A stretch of DNA of 64,000 nucleotides from Sphingorhabdus sp. SMR4y (GTDB lineage Bacteria; Pseudomonadota; Alphaproteobacteria; Sphingomonadales; Sphingomonadaceae). Positions 37,189 to 47,481 of the stretch are shown here, in pieces. Each line of letters begins with the position of its first letter. Position 1 is the stretch's first letter. Made by a program: the position numbers and the translations under genes. The stretch spans positions 372,001-436,000 of the forward strand of contig NZ_CP022336.1 of the NCBI RefSeq assembly GCF_002218195.1. Reading direction: 5' to 3'. The notes under the pieces are model-generated. The model had not been told where the DNA came from. It ran no database searches and worked only from the letters and a program-made list of their open reading frames with translations.

Positions 37189-37404
37189 ATGACCGAGGAT
37201 AAAAAGACTCAATCTGTTGACGAAAAAAACTGGCCCGGCTTATCGGAGCTTGATCGTGCACTCGCGGAGGACAGCTTGACCGCTTATACTTGGAAAAAGA
37301 CTTGGCGTGATCCTTGGGGACGTTTTGGATTGATCGTATTCTTCATAGCTTTCCTAGCTTTCGCAATATTTGTCGCAATTTACGATGGTCTCATCCAAAT
37401 CTAA
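37189..37404 (+). CDS. Small single-pass membrane protein
   Basis: A 71-residue protein: a charged N-terminal half and one C-terminal membrane helix (FGLIVFFIAFLAFAIFVAIYDGLI). TAGGAAAAA precedes the ATG. It converges on traG with only one base between the two stop codons. Not recognised. Confidence 0.6.
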   Translation: MTEDKKTQSVDEKNWPGLSELDRALAEDSLTAYTWKKTWRDPWGRFGLIVFFIAFLAFAIFVAIYDGLIQI

Positions 37405-37405
37405 A

Positions 37406-40111
37406 TCACTTCCATTCCTTAACATCATCGGCTGCTTCAGCGCTAGCTCCGCGAGCATTGCGGGTGCGTTTCTGTAGCGCATCTTGAACCGTCCCAACCC
37501 GTTTTTTGCCTCGCGATTGAGCGCCGGATACTTCGTCCCGAATACCATCAACATCAGGCGGCGCAGACACTGACCCGCTTCCTGATCCTCCGAGTGGAAC
37601 ACTACCTCTTACGGCATCGGCGCTGCCCACACTTGGTTTTTGCACCGGCGCAAACTCGGGAAGTGTCAGCTTATCTTCAATATCATCATGCAACCGATCC
37701 GCATATCCTGCCACAAACCGCGTTTGCAGCTCCTGTCCTTCTGCACTGAGCTGGAAGTTCACATCATCAAACCGCGCATTGCCATAAAAATCTCGGTTGG
37801 AGTCCATTTCAGCCATACCCCATTCACGGTACGTCTGGCTGAGGTTCAAAGATCCGGCAGCACTATTGGTTTCATACCATGTCGCTTGGTTTTCGAGGCG
37901 GCTGGCAAGCTCCTCTGCACGTCTCGCTTCGACGGTATAGCTTTGCGCTTCAGAAAGTGAGCTGGTCAGGCCCGACGCGCTGTTGGAGATGGCGGAACTG
38001 CTGCTGGAACTGACACTGCGGACAAAACCATCGCGGGTATTGGACCAGTTACGGCTATCAGAAATCTGGTTCAGGCTTCCCATGATCCGGTTGCGGTCTT
38101 CCGAAGCAATTCCGATATCACTATCGGTCCAGCTGTGATTTCGTCCACCTTTGAGTCCGAGGTTCGCTCCTAGCGCTCCTTTCTCACCTTTTACGCCGAG
38201 ACCACCTTCGCCGTTCAGGAACCATGATACTGTTATGTCATCGGCGGCGCGTCGCGACAGACCATATTGCTGCTGCAAGTTTCTCGACGCTGAATCCACC
38301 TCGCTGAACGCCTTGTTGACGCTGTTGCTTTCGTTGGTGCCGACTGCGGTTTCTGAAGAATTTCCCTGACTGTATGTATTTCTGAGCTCGTTAAACCGGG
38401 TGACGGCAGAACTGGTCGATTGCTGGGCAAGGTTTGAAAACGTTTCACTTTGTGATCGACTGCTGGACGCCAACGTGGAAAGCCTAGAAGTAAAATCCTG
38501 CCCCAATGTCGGTGTGAACGGATAGGCAGAATTGGGAACTTGGTCAAAACTGTTGTCGGGGAAACTGGTAGTCTGCGTTCCGCTTGCGCTAAACCCGCGT
38601 GTCTGCGCCGCGCCATAGGAAATGTTCGGCGCAATAGACCCTTGGGCAAATTGCTTCGAAAACACGCTCGAATTTTCAATATTACTGTTGCCAAGCGACA
38701 CATTGCCAGTGCTGGCTTCTCGCGCCGCTTCTTCTGCTGCATTTTGCGATGGATTGAGATAAGAAGTGGCTTGACCCGAAATCGCAAGCGCGCCTCTGGC
38801 GATCCCGCCAGCGAGAAAGGGAATAGAGGCAACCAGATATCCTGCCAGCACGCCAATATCATTATTTACATCAACCATACCGGAGAAGTTTGCTAGACTT
38901 AGCCCAGTCCCGCCTGCGGCACCGCCAACGTCAGATGCACCTTTGAACATCAAGATCATGTGCAAAATAACAAACAATGGCCCCCATGCCGCGAGATAGA
39001 AGAAGCCGGTAATATAACCCCGCAGTGCCGTTGGTCCGGTTCTTGGCATCAGGAATAGCGGGAAAAGCACCGGAAACAGTGCGTAGAATACCACTGTCAG
39101 CACGATATTGAGGATGGGTACCCATTTCATCGCATTTTGGGCAATCGAACTATAAGTACGCTCAGTCTGGATGTCGGCGCGGGTCTGGGCAAAAACATCA
39201 ACGCTTGATGTGCCGCTAGAGCCCGCCATTCCGTGCATCGCCTGTTTCATAGCGTTGATAGTCAGCACTTGCCGGAATATCTCGCTGGCGTTTTTGGAAA
39301 CCCCGCTCAAATAACTATACGCAATGGGTAGATCAGCAAATAGCTTGGCTTTTGCTAGCGCAGCGGTTTGTTTGGGATAGAGCTGACGGCCAAAGATGGT
39401 CCCCATCTCATCGATCATCGCGGTCCATTGGCTATTCAGATCATTATAGGCCGCGCGGCAGGTTATGATATTGGCGCTGACACTATCATCGGGATTGCGG
39501 GTCAGGAACTTTTGCGCGCGCGCTACGCTTCCCGGCGCAATCACCGCCCAGATGTCATCGCTTGCCGACAGTTCCTTCATCGAATAGCGACCGAGAAGCA
39601 GATCATAGAAGACGCATTGACGGAAATGCTCGTCGAGATTGGCGGCAAATTCAGGATCGGAAATACGCAAACTGCGCGTCGAATCAAATAGCCGCGAGCC
39701 ATAGATCATTCCATTTTTTGAATAATCCAGATCAGTTGGCAGCCCGAACACAGTCTCGGAGGAGCGCACCAGATAGTCGCCGACCTGACTGGTAAAGCTT
39801 GCCATCAGTGCCAGCCCCAAGGGAACGTTGGCAACTTCGGCTGGTGCCAGTGATGGATTGATCCTGTCGGTGACATGGACATCGAGACGCGGCACCATCA
39901 GGCACATGTAGATCAGCGTTGCGCCTAAAAACCAGTGAAGCCATGCGCGCCAGTCCTGATTGAACGCGACCACTATCACCGACAATGCAAGCCCCATCAC
40001 CATGGCGACCTGGATCAGACTTTTATAGCCGCCTGCACCGGTCCACGCTGCAACGGCATTGAGGACATTGACGATATATTCGCCGCCGCCAATTGTGAAT
40101 ATCTCGACCAT
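37406..40111 (-). CDS. traG: TraG, mating-pair stabilisation and entry exclusion
   Basis: A 901-residue inner-membrane protein. N-terminal TraG_N domain with several membrane helices (MGLALSVIVVAFN, WLHWFLGATLIYMCLMVP, ILNIVLTVVFYALFPVLFPLFL, YITGFFYLAAWGPLFVILHMI), then a long Ser/Gln/Asn-rich periplasmic region. In F, TraG stabilises mating aggregates and its periplasmic part meets TraS during exclusion. Last gene of the tra operon. Confidence 0.9.
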   Translation of the reverse strand: MVEIFTIGGGEYIVNVLNAVAAWTGAGGYKSLIQVAMVMGLALSVIVVAFNQDWRAWLHWFLGATLIYMCLMVPRLDVHVTDRINPSLAPAEVANVPLGLALMASFTSQVGDYLVRSSETVFGLPTDLDYSKNGMIYGSRLFDSTRSLRISDPEFAANLDEHFRQCVFYDLLLGRYSMKELSASDDIWAVIAPGSVARAQKFLTRNPDDSVSANIITCRAAYNDLNSQWTAMIDEMGTIFGRQLYPKQTAALAKAKLFADLPIAYSYLSGVSKNASEIFRQVLTINAMKQAMHGMAGSSGTSSVDVFAQTRADIQTERTYSSIAQNAMKWVPILNIVLTVVFYALFPVLFPLFLMPRTGPTALRGYITGFFYLAAWGPLFVILHMILMFKGASDVGGAAGGTGLSLANFSGMVDVNNDIGVLAGYLVASIPFLAGGIARGALAISGQATSYLNPSQNAAEEAAREASTGNVSLGNSNIENSSVFSKQFAQGSIAPNISYGAAQTRGFSASGTQTTSFPDNSFDQVPNSAYPFTPTLGQDFTSRLSTLASSSRSQSETFSNLAQQSTSSAVTRFNELRNTYSQGNSSETAVGTNESNSVNKAFSEVDSASRNLQQQYGLSRRAADDITVSWFLNGEGGLGVKGEKGALGANLGLKGGRNHSWTDSDIGIASEDRNRIMGSLNQISDSRNWSNTRDGFVRSVSSSSSSAISNSASGLTSSLSEAQSYTVEARRAEELASRLENQATWYETNSAAGSLNLSQTYREWGMAEMDSNRDFYGNARFDDVNFQLSAEGQELQTRFVAGYADRLHDDIEDKLTLPEFAPVQKPSVGSADAVRGSVPLGGSGSGSVSAPPDVDGIRDEVSGAQSRGKKRVGTVQDALQKRTRNARGASAEAADDVKEWK

Positions 40112-40126
40112 CTGCCTATGCCCAAC

Positions 40127-41557
40127 TCAAGGTGTCAGCGAGCGGTTTTGAACCGCGCGCGACCAGTCGAGGGCTGCTGCCATGGATGGCGACATGGAAG
40201 CGGAGAGCATATTCTCGATCATCGCAGTCTTTTCAATGATCTGCATGATAGCGCTGACTTTGGCCTGACTGTTAGATTGTCTATCCGCCAAGGCGCGGCG
40301 CACTTCGCTCATCTGACCTTGCCACATCGCGAGTTTTGCTTCATCCGCCCCAATGAAGGTGGACATCGAACGACCCGCTTCGCCAACAATCCGTTCAAGC
40401 ACCGCAAACAGCAGATCAACCGAGGCAATTTCAGCGAGAGTCTCGCGGTCATCGGTTGGCATGCCGCGACCGTAAGCCGCCTGAACGGTAAGGATTTTAT
40501 AGAGCGGCACCGATGCAACCTGCAGCAATTCTTTTTCGGCATTGCCGATCGCCGTGTCGGCGCGAATAGCCTCGACCATGCTGGTGATCAGTGCAGCGAC
40601 ACGAGGGCGAATGGCCTTAGAGCTAGCAAGGCTCATATTGCGAAACGTTGGATCGAGGCATTGATCGGCTTCATCGCAATCAAACACCTTGATGGTCTGT
40701 CCCGATGTGCCGTCCAGCAATGCAGTTACTAATGTCGAGGAGGCATCGCCGGCGAACGGCACAAATTTTCCAGGAGATGCGTCTTTGGGCGGTACATATA
40801 TAATAGTGCCAATGAGCGTCATCGCATATTCTGCGAGTTCGCGGTCAAAGCTGCCGCCAGGATTGAAGAAGGCGGATTTCTTGAGGATATGCCATGTGTA
40901 GTTGCGCGCGACGCCAGGATTTACATCGGCGTAATCACTGCCAGCACCGGCGTTTGTGGAATCGCGCTGGCCTTTGGTACCGCAACCATGTTTGGCGGCA
41001 GCATAATCTGTGAAAATGCCTTCCGAATTACCAATCGCCTCGCAGATTGCCTTGTCAGCTAGATCACCCTTTGGCCAGATACCGCCCACCAGTCCCTGCG
41101 CCATTTCGCAGCTATTAATATTGAGATTGTTCATGAGCTGCGCTTTTTGCGAAAACTCCTGCATGATCTTCGAGCATTCCGGGCAAACCGTGTCGATGGC
41201 GAGGCTGAAGGCAAAGCCGACCGCGTTGTTCGCCACGGCTTTGAGCATCGCGACAATTTCGCTGGCGTTGATGAATGAAAACGAACCTGCAAAAATATCA
41301 ATACCGCCGCAGCCTGCTTTGGCAGAGGGTAGCTGCAAGTTTGCAATATTGGTCGTCTTCTGGGGAAAGCGCGTCCAGACATTACCGAGACTATAATAGC
41401 CCGCCGACTGGCCCTCGAATGCGGTAGGTCCGGTGACATTGGCAGCGCCGCCCATATCATCCATGAACCGGTCCATACTGTCTCCGACATTGGCAGAAAG
41501 GGGAGCGATGATTAGACTTGCGGCTGCAATCGTAGCGATTGCTTTTTTAATAATCAT
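40127..41557 (-). CDS. traH: TraH, F-type conjugation protein
   Basis: A 476-residue periplasmic protein with signal peptide (MIIKKAIATIAAASLIIAPLSA). It has TraH features (CGGIDIFAGSFSFINASEIVAMLKAV, AIDTVCPECSKIMQEFSQKAQLMNN). Needed for pilus assembly. The longer frame start lies inside traF; the overlap with traF is 11 bases. Confidence 0.9.
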   Translation of the reverse strand: MIIKKAIATIAAASLIIAPLSANVGDSMDRFMDDMGGAANVTGPTAFEGQSAGYYSLGNVWTRFPQKTTNIANLQLPSAKAGCGGIDIFAGSFSFINASEIVAMLKAVANNAVGFAFSLAIDTVCPECSKIMQEFSQKAQLMNNLNINSCEMAQGLVGGIWPKGDLADKAICEAIGNSEGIFTDYAAAKHGCGTKGQRDSTNAGAGSDYADVNPGVARNYTWHILKKSAFFNPGGSFDRELAEYAMTLIGTIIYVPPKDASPGKFVPFAGDASSTLVTALLDGTSGQTIKVFDCDEADQCLDPTFRNMSLASSKAIRPRVAALITSMVEAIRADTAIGNAEKELLQVASVPLYKILTVQAAYGRGMPTDDRETLAEIASVDLLFAVLERIVGEAGRSMSTFIGADEAKLAMWQGQMSEVRRALADRQSNSQAKVSAIMQIIEKTAMIENMLSASMSPSMAAALDWSRAVQNRSLTP

Positions 41558-42422
41558 GTCCGGCTTCCTTTGATGTGAGCAAATAAATACGGTCCTGCAG
41601 TTCATCCGCTGAGATGATGCCGTAGCCAATCGGGATGGCCCGGCTTTGCGCGCTATCCCAAAGCACCAGGGCAGGGGTAATTTTAGGCTTCAATCCCATG
41701 CGCACGCGTTGCCCGGTCTCGACGGTGTAATTTTGGAAATGCTTCGATGGTCCGCCATCGGTTGAGATGGCGCGGACCGTCAGTTTCCAGCGACCCGATA
41801 CTGATTTTACGATTGGCGACATGACCTCACAGGCTCCGCAGCTCTGAGCAAAAAAGTAAAACAGCCCGTAGCGTTTCCCCAGATTGGCCATGACGGTATC
41901 ACGCGAAGCGCTTCGCGCATCTTGCCACTGTCTTTTGGCCAGCGTGGAAACCGGGCGCTCGAGCGTGTAATCCAGATCGGGTTGCTGCCAGATCGCGCGC
42001 TGCCAAACGTCCGAAAACAGCGACGCGCGGTCGAGCTGTTCGCGTTGGAAGCGTATATAAGCGATAACATTCTCGCGGGTTGGTTCGAGAATGGCTTTGG
42101 CTTTAAGCTCGCGCAATTCCTTCGTGACCGCATCGAGTTTCTCGCTTGCGCTTGTCTGTGGTTCTGGCGGCAGCGCTTCCATTTCAGGCGGCTTTGGTTT
42201 GGTGCAATAGAACCAGTAGCCTAGCCGGCGCTTCTCGCAGTAGAGTTCATCCGCGCTGGTTCGCGCGGTATTGGTTGGTGGGTCAATTGGATTGGATGTT
42301 GCGCCTTGCGCAAATGCCGGACTGATGGCGGCGTCAATAAGAAACACGATTGCAAGGACAAGCACGGCCAAGCCGCCGAGCGCTAAGGGCAGGGGAAACC
42401 TTCGGGCTAAGTTGTTCTTCAT
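41547..42422 (-). CDS. traF: TraF, thioredoxin-like pilus assembly protein
   Basis: A 291-residue exported protein with a signal anchor (LGGLAVLVLAIVFLIDAAISPAFA) and a C-terminal thioredoxin-like domain. Here it retains a CxxC (SCGAC near residue 195), which F TraF lacks, so it may be redox-active. Four-base overlap with traN. Confidence 0.88.
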   Translation of the reverse strand: MKNNLARRFPLPLALGGLAVLVLAIVFLIDAAISPAFAQGATSNPIDPPTNTARTSADELYCEKRRLGYWFYCTKPKPPEMEALPPEPQTSASEKLDAVTKELRELKAKAILEPTRENVIAYIRFQREQLDRASLFSDVWQRAIWQQPDLDYTLERPVSTLAKRQWQDARSASRDTVMANLGKRYGLFYFFAQSCGACEVMSPIVKSVSGRWKLTVRAISTDGGPSKHFQNYTVETGQRVRMGLKPKITPALVLWDSAQSRAIPIGYGIISADELQDRIYLLTSKEAGHDY

Positions 42423-44152
42423 GGGCCTGATCTCTCGTAGAAGTTTTGAATTTTCTGCTGGATGTCATTGGCCGCTTCGAGTTCATCGGGCAGGCGGGCA
42501 GCTTCGGTAAATTCAGAGTAGATTTCGGAAAAATCCATTTTTGAAAGATCAAGCTGCGCGAATTCCTCAATCGAGAATCCATGACATTGTTCGTCTTTCG
42601 CGCGTGCCCAGGGCTTGGGAAGCTGCGCGCGGCCTTGCTCCTGCAAAATACGCGATAATTTCGAGGTGAAGCAGCAATATGCCTTCTTCTTGGTGATGCA
42701 GATGCCGAGGATCTTCTTCGAGCAATAGCTGCCGACATAGGCACACAGTCCATTTGCATCGCGTTGGTGAAGGAGGATCTCTTGCGTGTTGCAGCCCAGC
42801 GCAACCAGCAGACTGATACCGGGAATAAGCGGAAAGCCTTTCCCCTTGCAGCAGTTAAGTACGCCAAAGACTTTCGAGCCGCACGTTTCGCGCTCGCCTT
42901 TGAAAAGCGTCAATGTGTCCGGATCAAATTGTCCCCGCGCATCGTCCATCGCATGGAGGGCAACAGCGGCATCTTTGAACTCATCATTGGGCGTACGTTC
43001 GATTGTCTCGCATGATCCGTCGATGCAATAGACATCGCCGTCACAAATATACTGGTTGCCTGAGCCTTGCGTATCTGGAAGCGGGCAATCATAAACGCGC
43101 TCTATCGTTGAACAGGGATTATCTTCGCTCAGGCAATCTTGCCGCAGCAACTGGCAAGCCGGATCATTGTCGAGTTCCTCGCAATCATTGGCAGCGCGCC
43201 GCGCATTGCATTGATAGGCCCGCTCCCATGCCCAACAGGGTTTTGTCACCGGCACTCCGTCTATGATGCGGGTTTCCGGGTCGCTGTCGCTACAAGTTTC
43301 GGCTGTTTGCTCGCAATCTGCATCTTCGGCGAAAGTCCGGCATGCGGCATCATTTTTGTTTTCCTGAATAATGTTCTCAGATGATGTCGCGTAGGGCGTT
43401 TCTCCCGCGACAGGCGCGCTGCAGCTCATTTCAACATAGGGCTCGCCGGGTTCAACGCAGTATCTCGGGCCATATCCGTTGTCATGCCACTGCAAACATG
43501 GTCCTGGACGTAATCCGGTCCTACGGCATCCATTTGCGTTAAATATCTCGCAAGAAGGGACGCCGCCAAAACCATATGGGCTGATGTAGCTGCACAGATA
43601 ATGATATTGGGTCCGCGCTTCGACGCTTACATCCAGATAGATGCTGCAGCTCTCGTTTGTTTCTTCCAGCGCCACCCCGCTATTGCAGGTTGCTGTATAA
43701 CGGCCCGGCGATCCGGGAGAAGGTGGAAGCGGAACGCAGCGCCCCTCCGCTCCGCTAACTTCCATATCGCTGGTATAGGCAAGCGGGTCTTCGTTGATCG
43801 ATTTAGACCGAGCAGTGACCGCTTTGATTTCATCTATCTCAAACTTAGCCCGCCGGGTATTGGAATCCTTAATCGCTTTCATGCCTTCGTGGCTGCGCGC
43901 TGCAGCCCGCGCATCGCCTTCAATACGTTCCGGATTATTGGCATAATCGGCCTCAGCTGGATTTGATGTGTAGCCGGGAATACGCGAAGCATCAGGCTGC
44001 GTGCTTGCATTTGCGCGCGCGCGTTTCTGCTGTTTGCCAGCAAAAGCTTTTCCTTCTTCTCTCGCCGCCTCACGGTCCTGCGCGGCCAGTAGTGATCCTG
44101 CGGAGAAACTGATGATCATGACGGCGAGTAGAATTGTGTTCAAAAACTTCAT
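42419..44152 (-). CDS. traN: TraN, cysteine-rich outer-membrane mating protein
   Basis: A 577-residue secreted protein (MKFLNTILLAVMIISFSAGSLLAA) very rich in paired cysteines, especially in residues 160-400 and near CCKGKGFPLIPGISLLVALGC and AYCCFTSKL, as in TraN of F-type systems, which contacts the recipient outer membrane. Divergence in the middle part could define recipient range. Confidence 0.88.
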   Translation of the reverse strand: MKFLNTILLAVMIISFSAGSLLAAQDREAAREEGKAFAGKQQKRARANASTQPDASRIPGYTSNPAEADYANNPERIEGDARAAARSHEGMKAIKDSNTRRAKFEIDEIKAVTARSKSINEDPLAYTSDMEVSGAEGRCVPLPPSPGSPGRYTATCNSGVALEETNESCSIYLDVSVEARTQYHYLCSYISPYGFGGVPSCEIFNANGCRRTGLRPGPCLQWHDNGYGPRYCVEPGEPYVEMSCSAPVAGETPYATSSENIIQENKNDAACRTFAEDADCEQTAETCSDSDPETRIIDGVPVTKPCWAWERAYQCNARRAANDCEELDNDPACQLLRQDCLSEDNPCSTIERVYDCPLPDTQGSGNQYICDGDVYCIDGSCETIERTPNDEFKDAAVALHAMDDARGQFDPDTLTLFKGERETCGSKVFGVLNCCKGKGFPLIPGISLLVALGCNTQEILLHQRDANGLCAYVGSYCSKKILGICITKKKAYCCFTSKLSRILQEQGRAQLPKPWARAKDEQCHGFSIEEFAQLDLSKMDFSEIYSEFTEAARLPDELEAANDIQQKIQNFYERSGP

Positions 44153-44155
44153 CGC

Positions 44156-44923
44156 TCAGCGCTCCTTCTTCAGGCGGGCAAGGTGCAGCGCAGCGAGACG
44201 CGATCCCGGACCAGCGCCGCCCGCAAATGTTTCCAGCGCATATTCTACGCTGACATTGCCGGTCATCCGGTCATGGGGTGGGACCGCACCTTTGCAGTCA
44301 AAGCCGTCGCACAGAGTAAAATCGGAGGAGACCATGACGAAACTGGGCGCAGCCTTGACATCGAAAGCGCGAAATAGCCTGGGATCAATACCGAGCGCGG
44401 ATAATTGCTCGCCGTTTGATGCCATGGCGGTGAGCATTTTTGTCAGCTGTTTGGCGCTGCCTCCGGGGAAACCGCGCAGCACCGTGACCCCGCCTGCCGC
44501 TGATGTGTCGTGAACGAGTTTTTTCAAAGACTGGGGCGGCATCGACAGACTTGCAAAGGCAATGAAACGCGGTGCGTCGCCGAGATTGGCCTGGGCCATT
44601 TTTGCATGGTCCGAAATCATCCGCTCGAAATCAAAGACTTCGTCTTTTTTGTTGTCGTTGTTTCTGTGTTTCCGCTGGACAGTCTTCGTATATCGCTCGC
44701 CATTAGCCCTTGCCTGGTCTTGGGTCTGACGGGCTTCATCTCGCAAATCTCCGCTGCGCATGCGGACATTTTCAGCCAGCGCTTCTGCCTCGGCGGAATA
44801 GGATTTGGCCGAAGCACGAATGGACTCAATATCGAGGGCTTCCGAGTTTTGATTTTGCGCGGCGGCGAAACCCGCCGTGCAAGTGGCCCCGAACAAAAGG
44901 AAAAAGGAAATTGTGTTTCTCAT
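44156..44923 (-). CDS. trbC: TrbC, pilus assembly protein
   Basis: A 255-residue periplasmic protein with signal peptide (MRNTISFFLLFGATCTAGFAAA) and an F-type TrbC core (RFIAFASLSMPPQSLKKLVHDTSAAGGVTVLRGFPGG). I use MRNTIS rather than the much longer frame start, because it overlaps the traU stop by four bases. Confidence 0.87.
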   Translation of the reverse strand: MRNTISFFLLFGATCTAGFAAAQNQNSEALDIESIRASAKSYSAEAEALAENVRMRSGDLRDEARQTQDQARANGERYTKTVQRKHRNNDNKKDEVFDFERMISDHAKMAQANLGDAPRFIAFASLSMPPQSLKKLVHDTSAAGGVTVLRGFPGGSAKQLTKMLTAMASNGEQLSALGIDPRLFRAFDVKAAPSFVMVSSDFTLCDGFDCKGAVPPHDRMTGNVSVEYALETFAGGAGPGSRLAALHLARLKKER

Positions 44924-45954
44924 AGCGCGCAGCAATTCCGTTTGCGCCAGACGAGATAGCCCATGTCCTCGCCAATGGCGGGAATGACCTGTCCGGCAGA
45001 TTGAAAGGTGGTGGAGGCTCCGATGGGCGGGCAGGCATAGCGGCCCTTGGTCGCAGGATTGGGATTGGTTGCCTGCAGGCGGTATTGCTGCTTGCGCATG
45101 ATCGGCATCAGATATTTGCCGCACAGACCCTTTTTGCCCATGGTTCCCCAGGACACCAGTTGGCGGTGTAATTTGAAAGCAAAGCGCGACAGTACGAGCC
45201 GCGAGGCCTGGACATGGCCAATGCTGGCCGAGACATTGCCGTTCATTGGATACATGGATCCCTGACAGCCAGCGCACCAGAAGAGTTCATCGCGCGGCAG
45301 ATTGACCGTGGCAGAAACACAATCGGCAGCGCAGGCAGCCAGTGCGAGCGGATTGGCAAACAGCACTGCTTCGGGATTAATAATCGCGGTGAGTTCACTG
45401 TCTTGCCAGAGCGGATCAATCTCGGAAATATAGAGAATGTCGACAGAGCCAGCTTCGAGACAGAGAAAATCGGCAACAATCTCCATCCAGTAGATCAGCG
45501 GATAGGCATACCAGTGGACATGCCAGCTTGAATAATATTGGCTGGCCCCACCAATTGCCGATGGCCCGGAGATGGATCGATAGCCAATGTCAAATCCGGG
45601 ATCGATCTTGAGCCCGCCGAGATTGACAAAGCACCAGGGCTTCATGCTGACATCGGCAAGCCGGACCGGCTCCCAGAACCCCATGGCAATGCCCGGGCGC
45701 AAACCGCAAAGACAGACGGGCAGGGTTGGGTTTTTAGGATCAGGTCTGCTTGATGGCCAGATATCCAGGCCGCCAATGGACAGCGGAAAAAGACACGACC
45801 AGCAGATATCGGTGATCGGATTGACAAATTTACCGGTGCAGCGGCCAGGGCCGGCATCAGCGCGCGCCGGGGCTGAGGCGAGCAGGCTGACTGCCAGCAG
45901 ACATAATAGCAAAGCGGATTTTGTTCCGAACAGTTTTGAAAAGCCCTTTATCAT
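44920..45954 (-). CDS. traU: TraU, pilus assembly protein
   Basis: A 344-residue exported protein (signal LLLCLLAVSLLASAPARA) with conserved cysteine-rich TraU features (DICWSCLFPLSIGG, VCLCGLRPGIAMGFWEPVRLADV, ELFWCAGCQGSMYPMNG). Required for DNA transfer. Four-base overlaps on both sides. Confidence 0.9.
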   Translation of the reverse strand: MIKGFSKLFGTKSALLLCLLAVSLLASAPARADAGPGRCTGKFVNPITDICWSCLFPLSIGGLDIWPSSRPDPKNPTLPVCLCGLRPGIAMGFWEPVRLADVSMKPWCFVNLGGLKIDPGFDIGYRSISGPSAIGGASQYYSSWHVHWYAYPLIYWMEIVADFLCLEAGSVDILYISEIDPLWQDSELTAIINPEAVLFANPLALAACAADCVSATVNLPRDELFWCAGCQGSMYPMNGNVSASIGHVQASRLVLSRFAFKLHRQLVSWGTMGKKGLCGKYLMPIMRKQQYRLQATNPNPATKGRYACPPIGASTTFQSAGQVIPAIGEDMGYLVWRKRNCCAL

Positions 45955-46586
45955 TGGGTTGGCCTCCGCTTTTCGGACAGCGTAAATTCGCGGATCCGCA
46001 GCATCCGGCCCTGTTGATCGACCATCGCCGGCAGTGCTTTAATATCGAAATGCGCGGTCAGCTTGCCGCCCTGATCAAAATAGAAACGTCTTTGGCGCGC
46101 TTTCATAAGTTTTAGCGGCGCGCCGTTTGTCAGAATGAGTTTTGTTGTCTTTGGTTTTTGCGCAAACGCCCATTCGAGCTGGGCCGGATCATCGCCGTCT
46201 AAAAAAACCAACGCCGCGCGCAATGGAACGGTATCGAGAGGATTGACCCTGGTTCCTTTGGCCCAGATCCTGCGCCCATCATGATCAAATATATCGGCCT
46301 GCAAAGTGATCGTCGGATCGAACATCTGCGTGGTGGCTTTTGTCGCCCTCACCAATCCTGCGACAGGCTTGGGCCTGTTCACCCTCGCGATGGTGCGGGA
46401 TTTGAGTTTCTGGTTGAGCCCGTCAATGTCGCCATTCTTGTCCATGGCCTGAAGGCGCGACTGAATTTGCTTAAGCAGGTCCAACTCGATAATCGGGAAA
46501 TGTGTACCCTGTTGGCCATAGTCGCGCGCCAAAGCTGATGACGACAGCAAGGCTGCAATGAGAAAAGGCAAAGATAGTCTGTTCAC
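45951..46586 (-). CDS. traW: TraW, pilus assembly protein
   Basis: A 211-residue periplasmic protein: signal peptide (RLSLPFLIAALLSSSALA), then TraW pattern (THFPIIELDLLKQIQSRLQ, DPTITLQADIFDHDG, RFYFDQGG). The GTG at 46586 is preferred: GGAGGG lies seven bases upstream and the start overlaps the peptidase gene stop (GTGA). Confidence 0.87.
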   Translation of the reverse strand: MNRLSLPFLIAALLSSSALARDYGQQGTHFPIIELDLLKQIQSRLQAMDKNGDIDGLNQKLKSRTIARVNRPKPVAGLVRATKATTQMFDPTITLQADIFDHDGRRIWAKGTRVNPLDTVPLRAALVFLDGDDPAQLEWAFAQKPKTTKLILTNGAPLKLMKARQRRFYFDQGGKLTAHFDIKALPAMVDQQGRMLRIREFTLSEKRRPTQ

Positions 46587-47092
46587 AATATTGCCCTCCC
46601 GGTACCAATAATCCGGGGCGCGCAAATGAACCCGATCTCGCCATAGCGGCTATCAAAGCCATGTTTATGGGTCGTCCCGACATAATAGCAGCCGTTCGGA
46701 ATTATCCCTTCAGGGCCTTTGGTTAGCGCGGCCCCTTTGCGGGTTTTGGGTTTTGTTCGCGCCACAAACGTATTGTTGATGAGGACTTTTTTGCCGTCAT
46801 GGCGAACCTGATCGCCGGGCATGCCCAGTATTCGTTTGCCAAAAATCTGCGGTTTCTCGCCGAAATGGTTGATGAGCAATTTCGAGCGTGGCGGCTCGAA
46901 AAATATCAAGGTACCGCGGGAAGGTATAAAATTCTTGTTCAGCCAAAATGCCCAGTTGGGCAGGCTGGGACTGGCATTGATCAAGAGCGCATGGTTGTCG
47001 CTGAATTTGGCAATCGGCGCATAGAGAAGCGGGATCGCTACCAGCAAGGCCAGAACAAGCGGGCGTTTGAGACGGGATTTGAGCACGTTCAT
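46583..47092 (-). CDS. TraF-type S26 signal peptidase
   Basis: A 169-residue membrane-anchored S26 peptidase of the RP4 TraF type. One N-terminal membrane segment (PLVLALLVAIPLLYAPIA), the nucleophile serine in INASPSLPNWAFWL, the catalytic lysine in FGKRILGMPGD, and the terminal DSRYGEIGFI box. It likely processes the pilin precursor. Confidence 0.85.
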   Translation of the reverse strand: MNVLKSRLKRPLVLALLVAIPLLYAPIAKFSDNHALLINASPSLPNWAFWLNKNFIPSRGTLIFFEPPRSKLLINHFGEKPQIFGKRILGMPGDQVRHDGKKVLINNTFVARTKPKTRKGAALTKGPEGIIPNGCYYVGTTHKHGFDSRYGEIGFICAPRIIGTGRAIL

Positions 47093-47481
47093 TGCGGCTT
47101 TTCCTCGCTAGCGCTTTCCAGTTTTTGGGCAATTTTGGTTTTGAGCTGCAGCGTGGCATCCGGCGTATTTTTTGAAAGCACGGCTTCAGCAACCAAAATC
47201 ACATGTCCACTACGGCCCAAATCATCCACCGCCGCTTCGGTTGCTTGGAGATACCGGGCAATTTCTTGCCGGGTGACTTCGGGATCAGCATCACCCTTTG
47301 CTTCTGCGTCAACGAAATCGCGCATGATCTCGGACATATGGACCTGAACAATTTGTTGTCCATTGGGCTGGGTCAGACGCAAGCTGACCCAGATGATCCA
47401 CAAAACCAAAGCCGTTACCAGTAGGACCATGATAACGGATCGCCCGCTTGGTAGATGCTCTAATAGTGCTGATTTGGTCAT
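47089..47481 (-). CDS. trbI: TrbI, F-type inner-membrane protein
   Basis: A 130-residue protein with one membrane helix (SVIMVLLVTALVLWIIWVSL) and a helical periplasmic part, matching F TrbI in size and place between traC and traW. In F it affects pilus retraction. Four-base overlap on both sides. Confidence 0.78.
   Translation of the reverse strand: MTKSALLEHLPSGRSVIMVLLVTALVLWIIWVSLRLTQPNGQQIVQVHMSEIMRDFVDAEAKGDADPEVTRQEIARYLQATEAAVDDLGRSGHVILVAEAVLSKNTPDATLQLKTKIAQKLESASEEKPQ

Noticed and set aside
44924-45277. An N-terminal extension of TrbC by 118 residues
   Set aside because: It lies inside traU in another frame, and the MRNTIS start has a signal peptide and a four-base overlap with traU.
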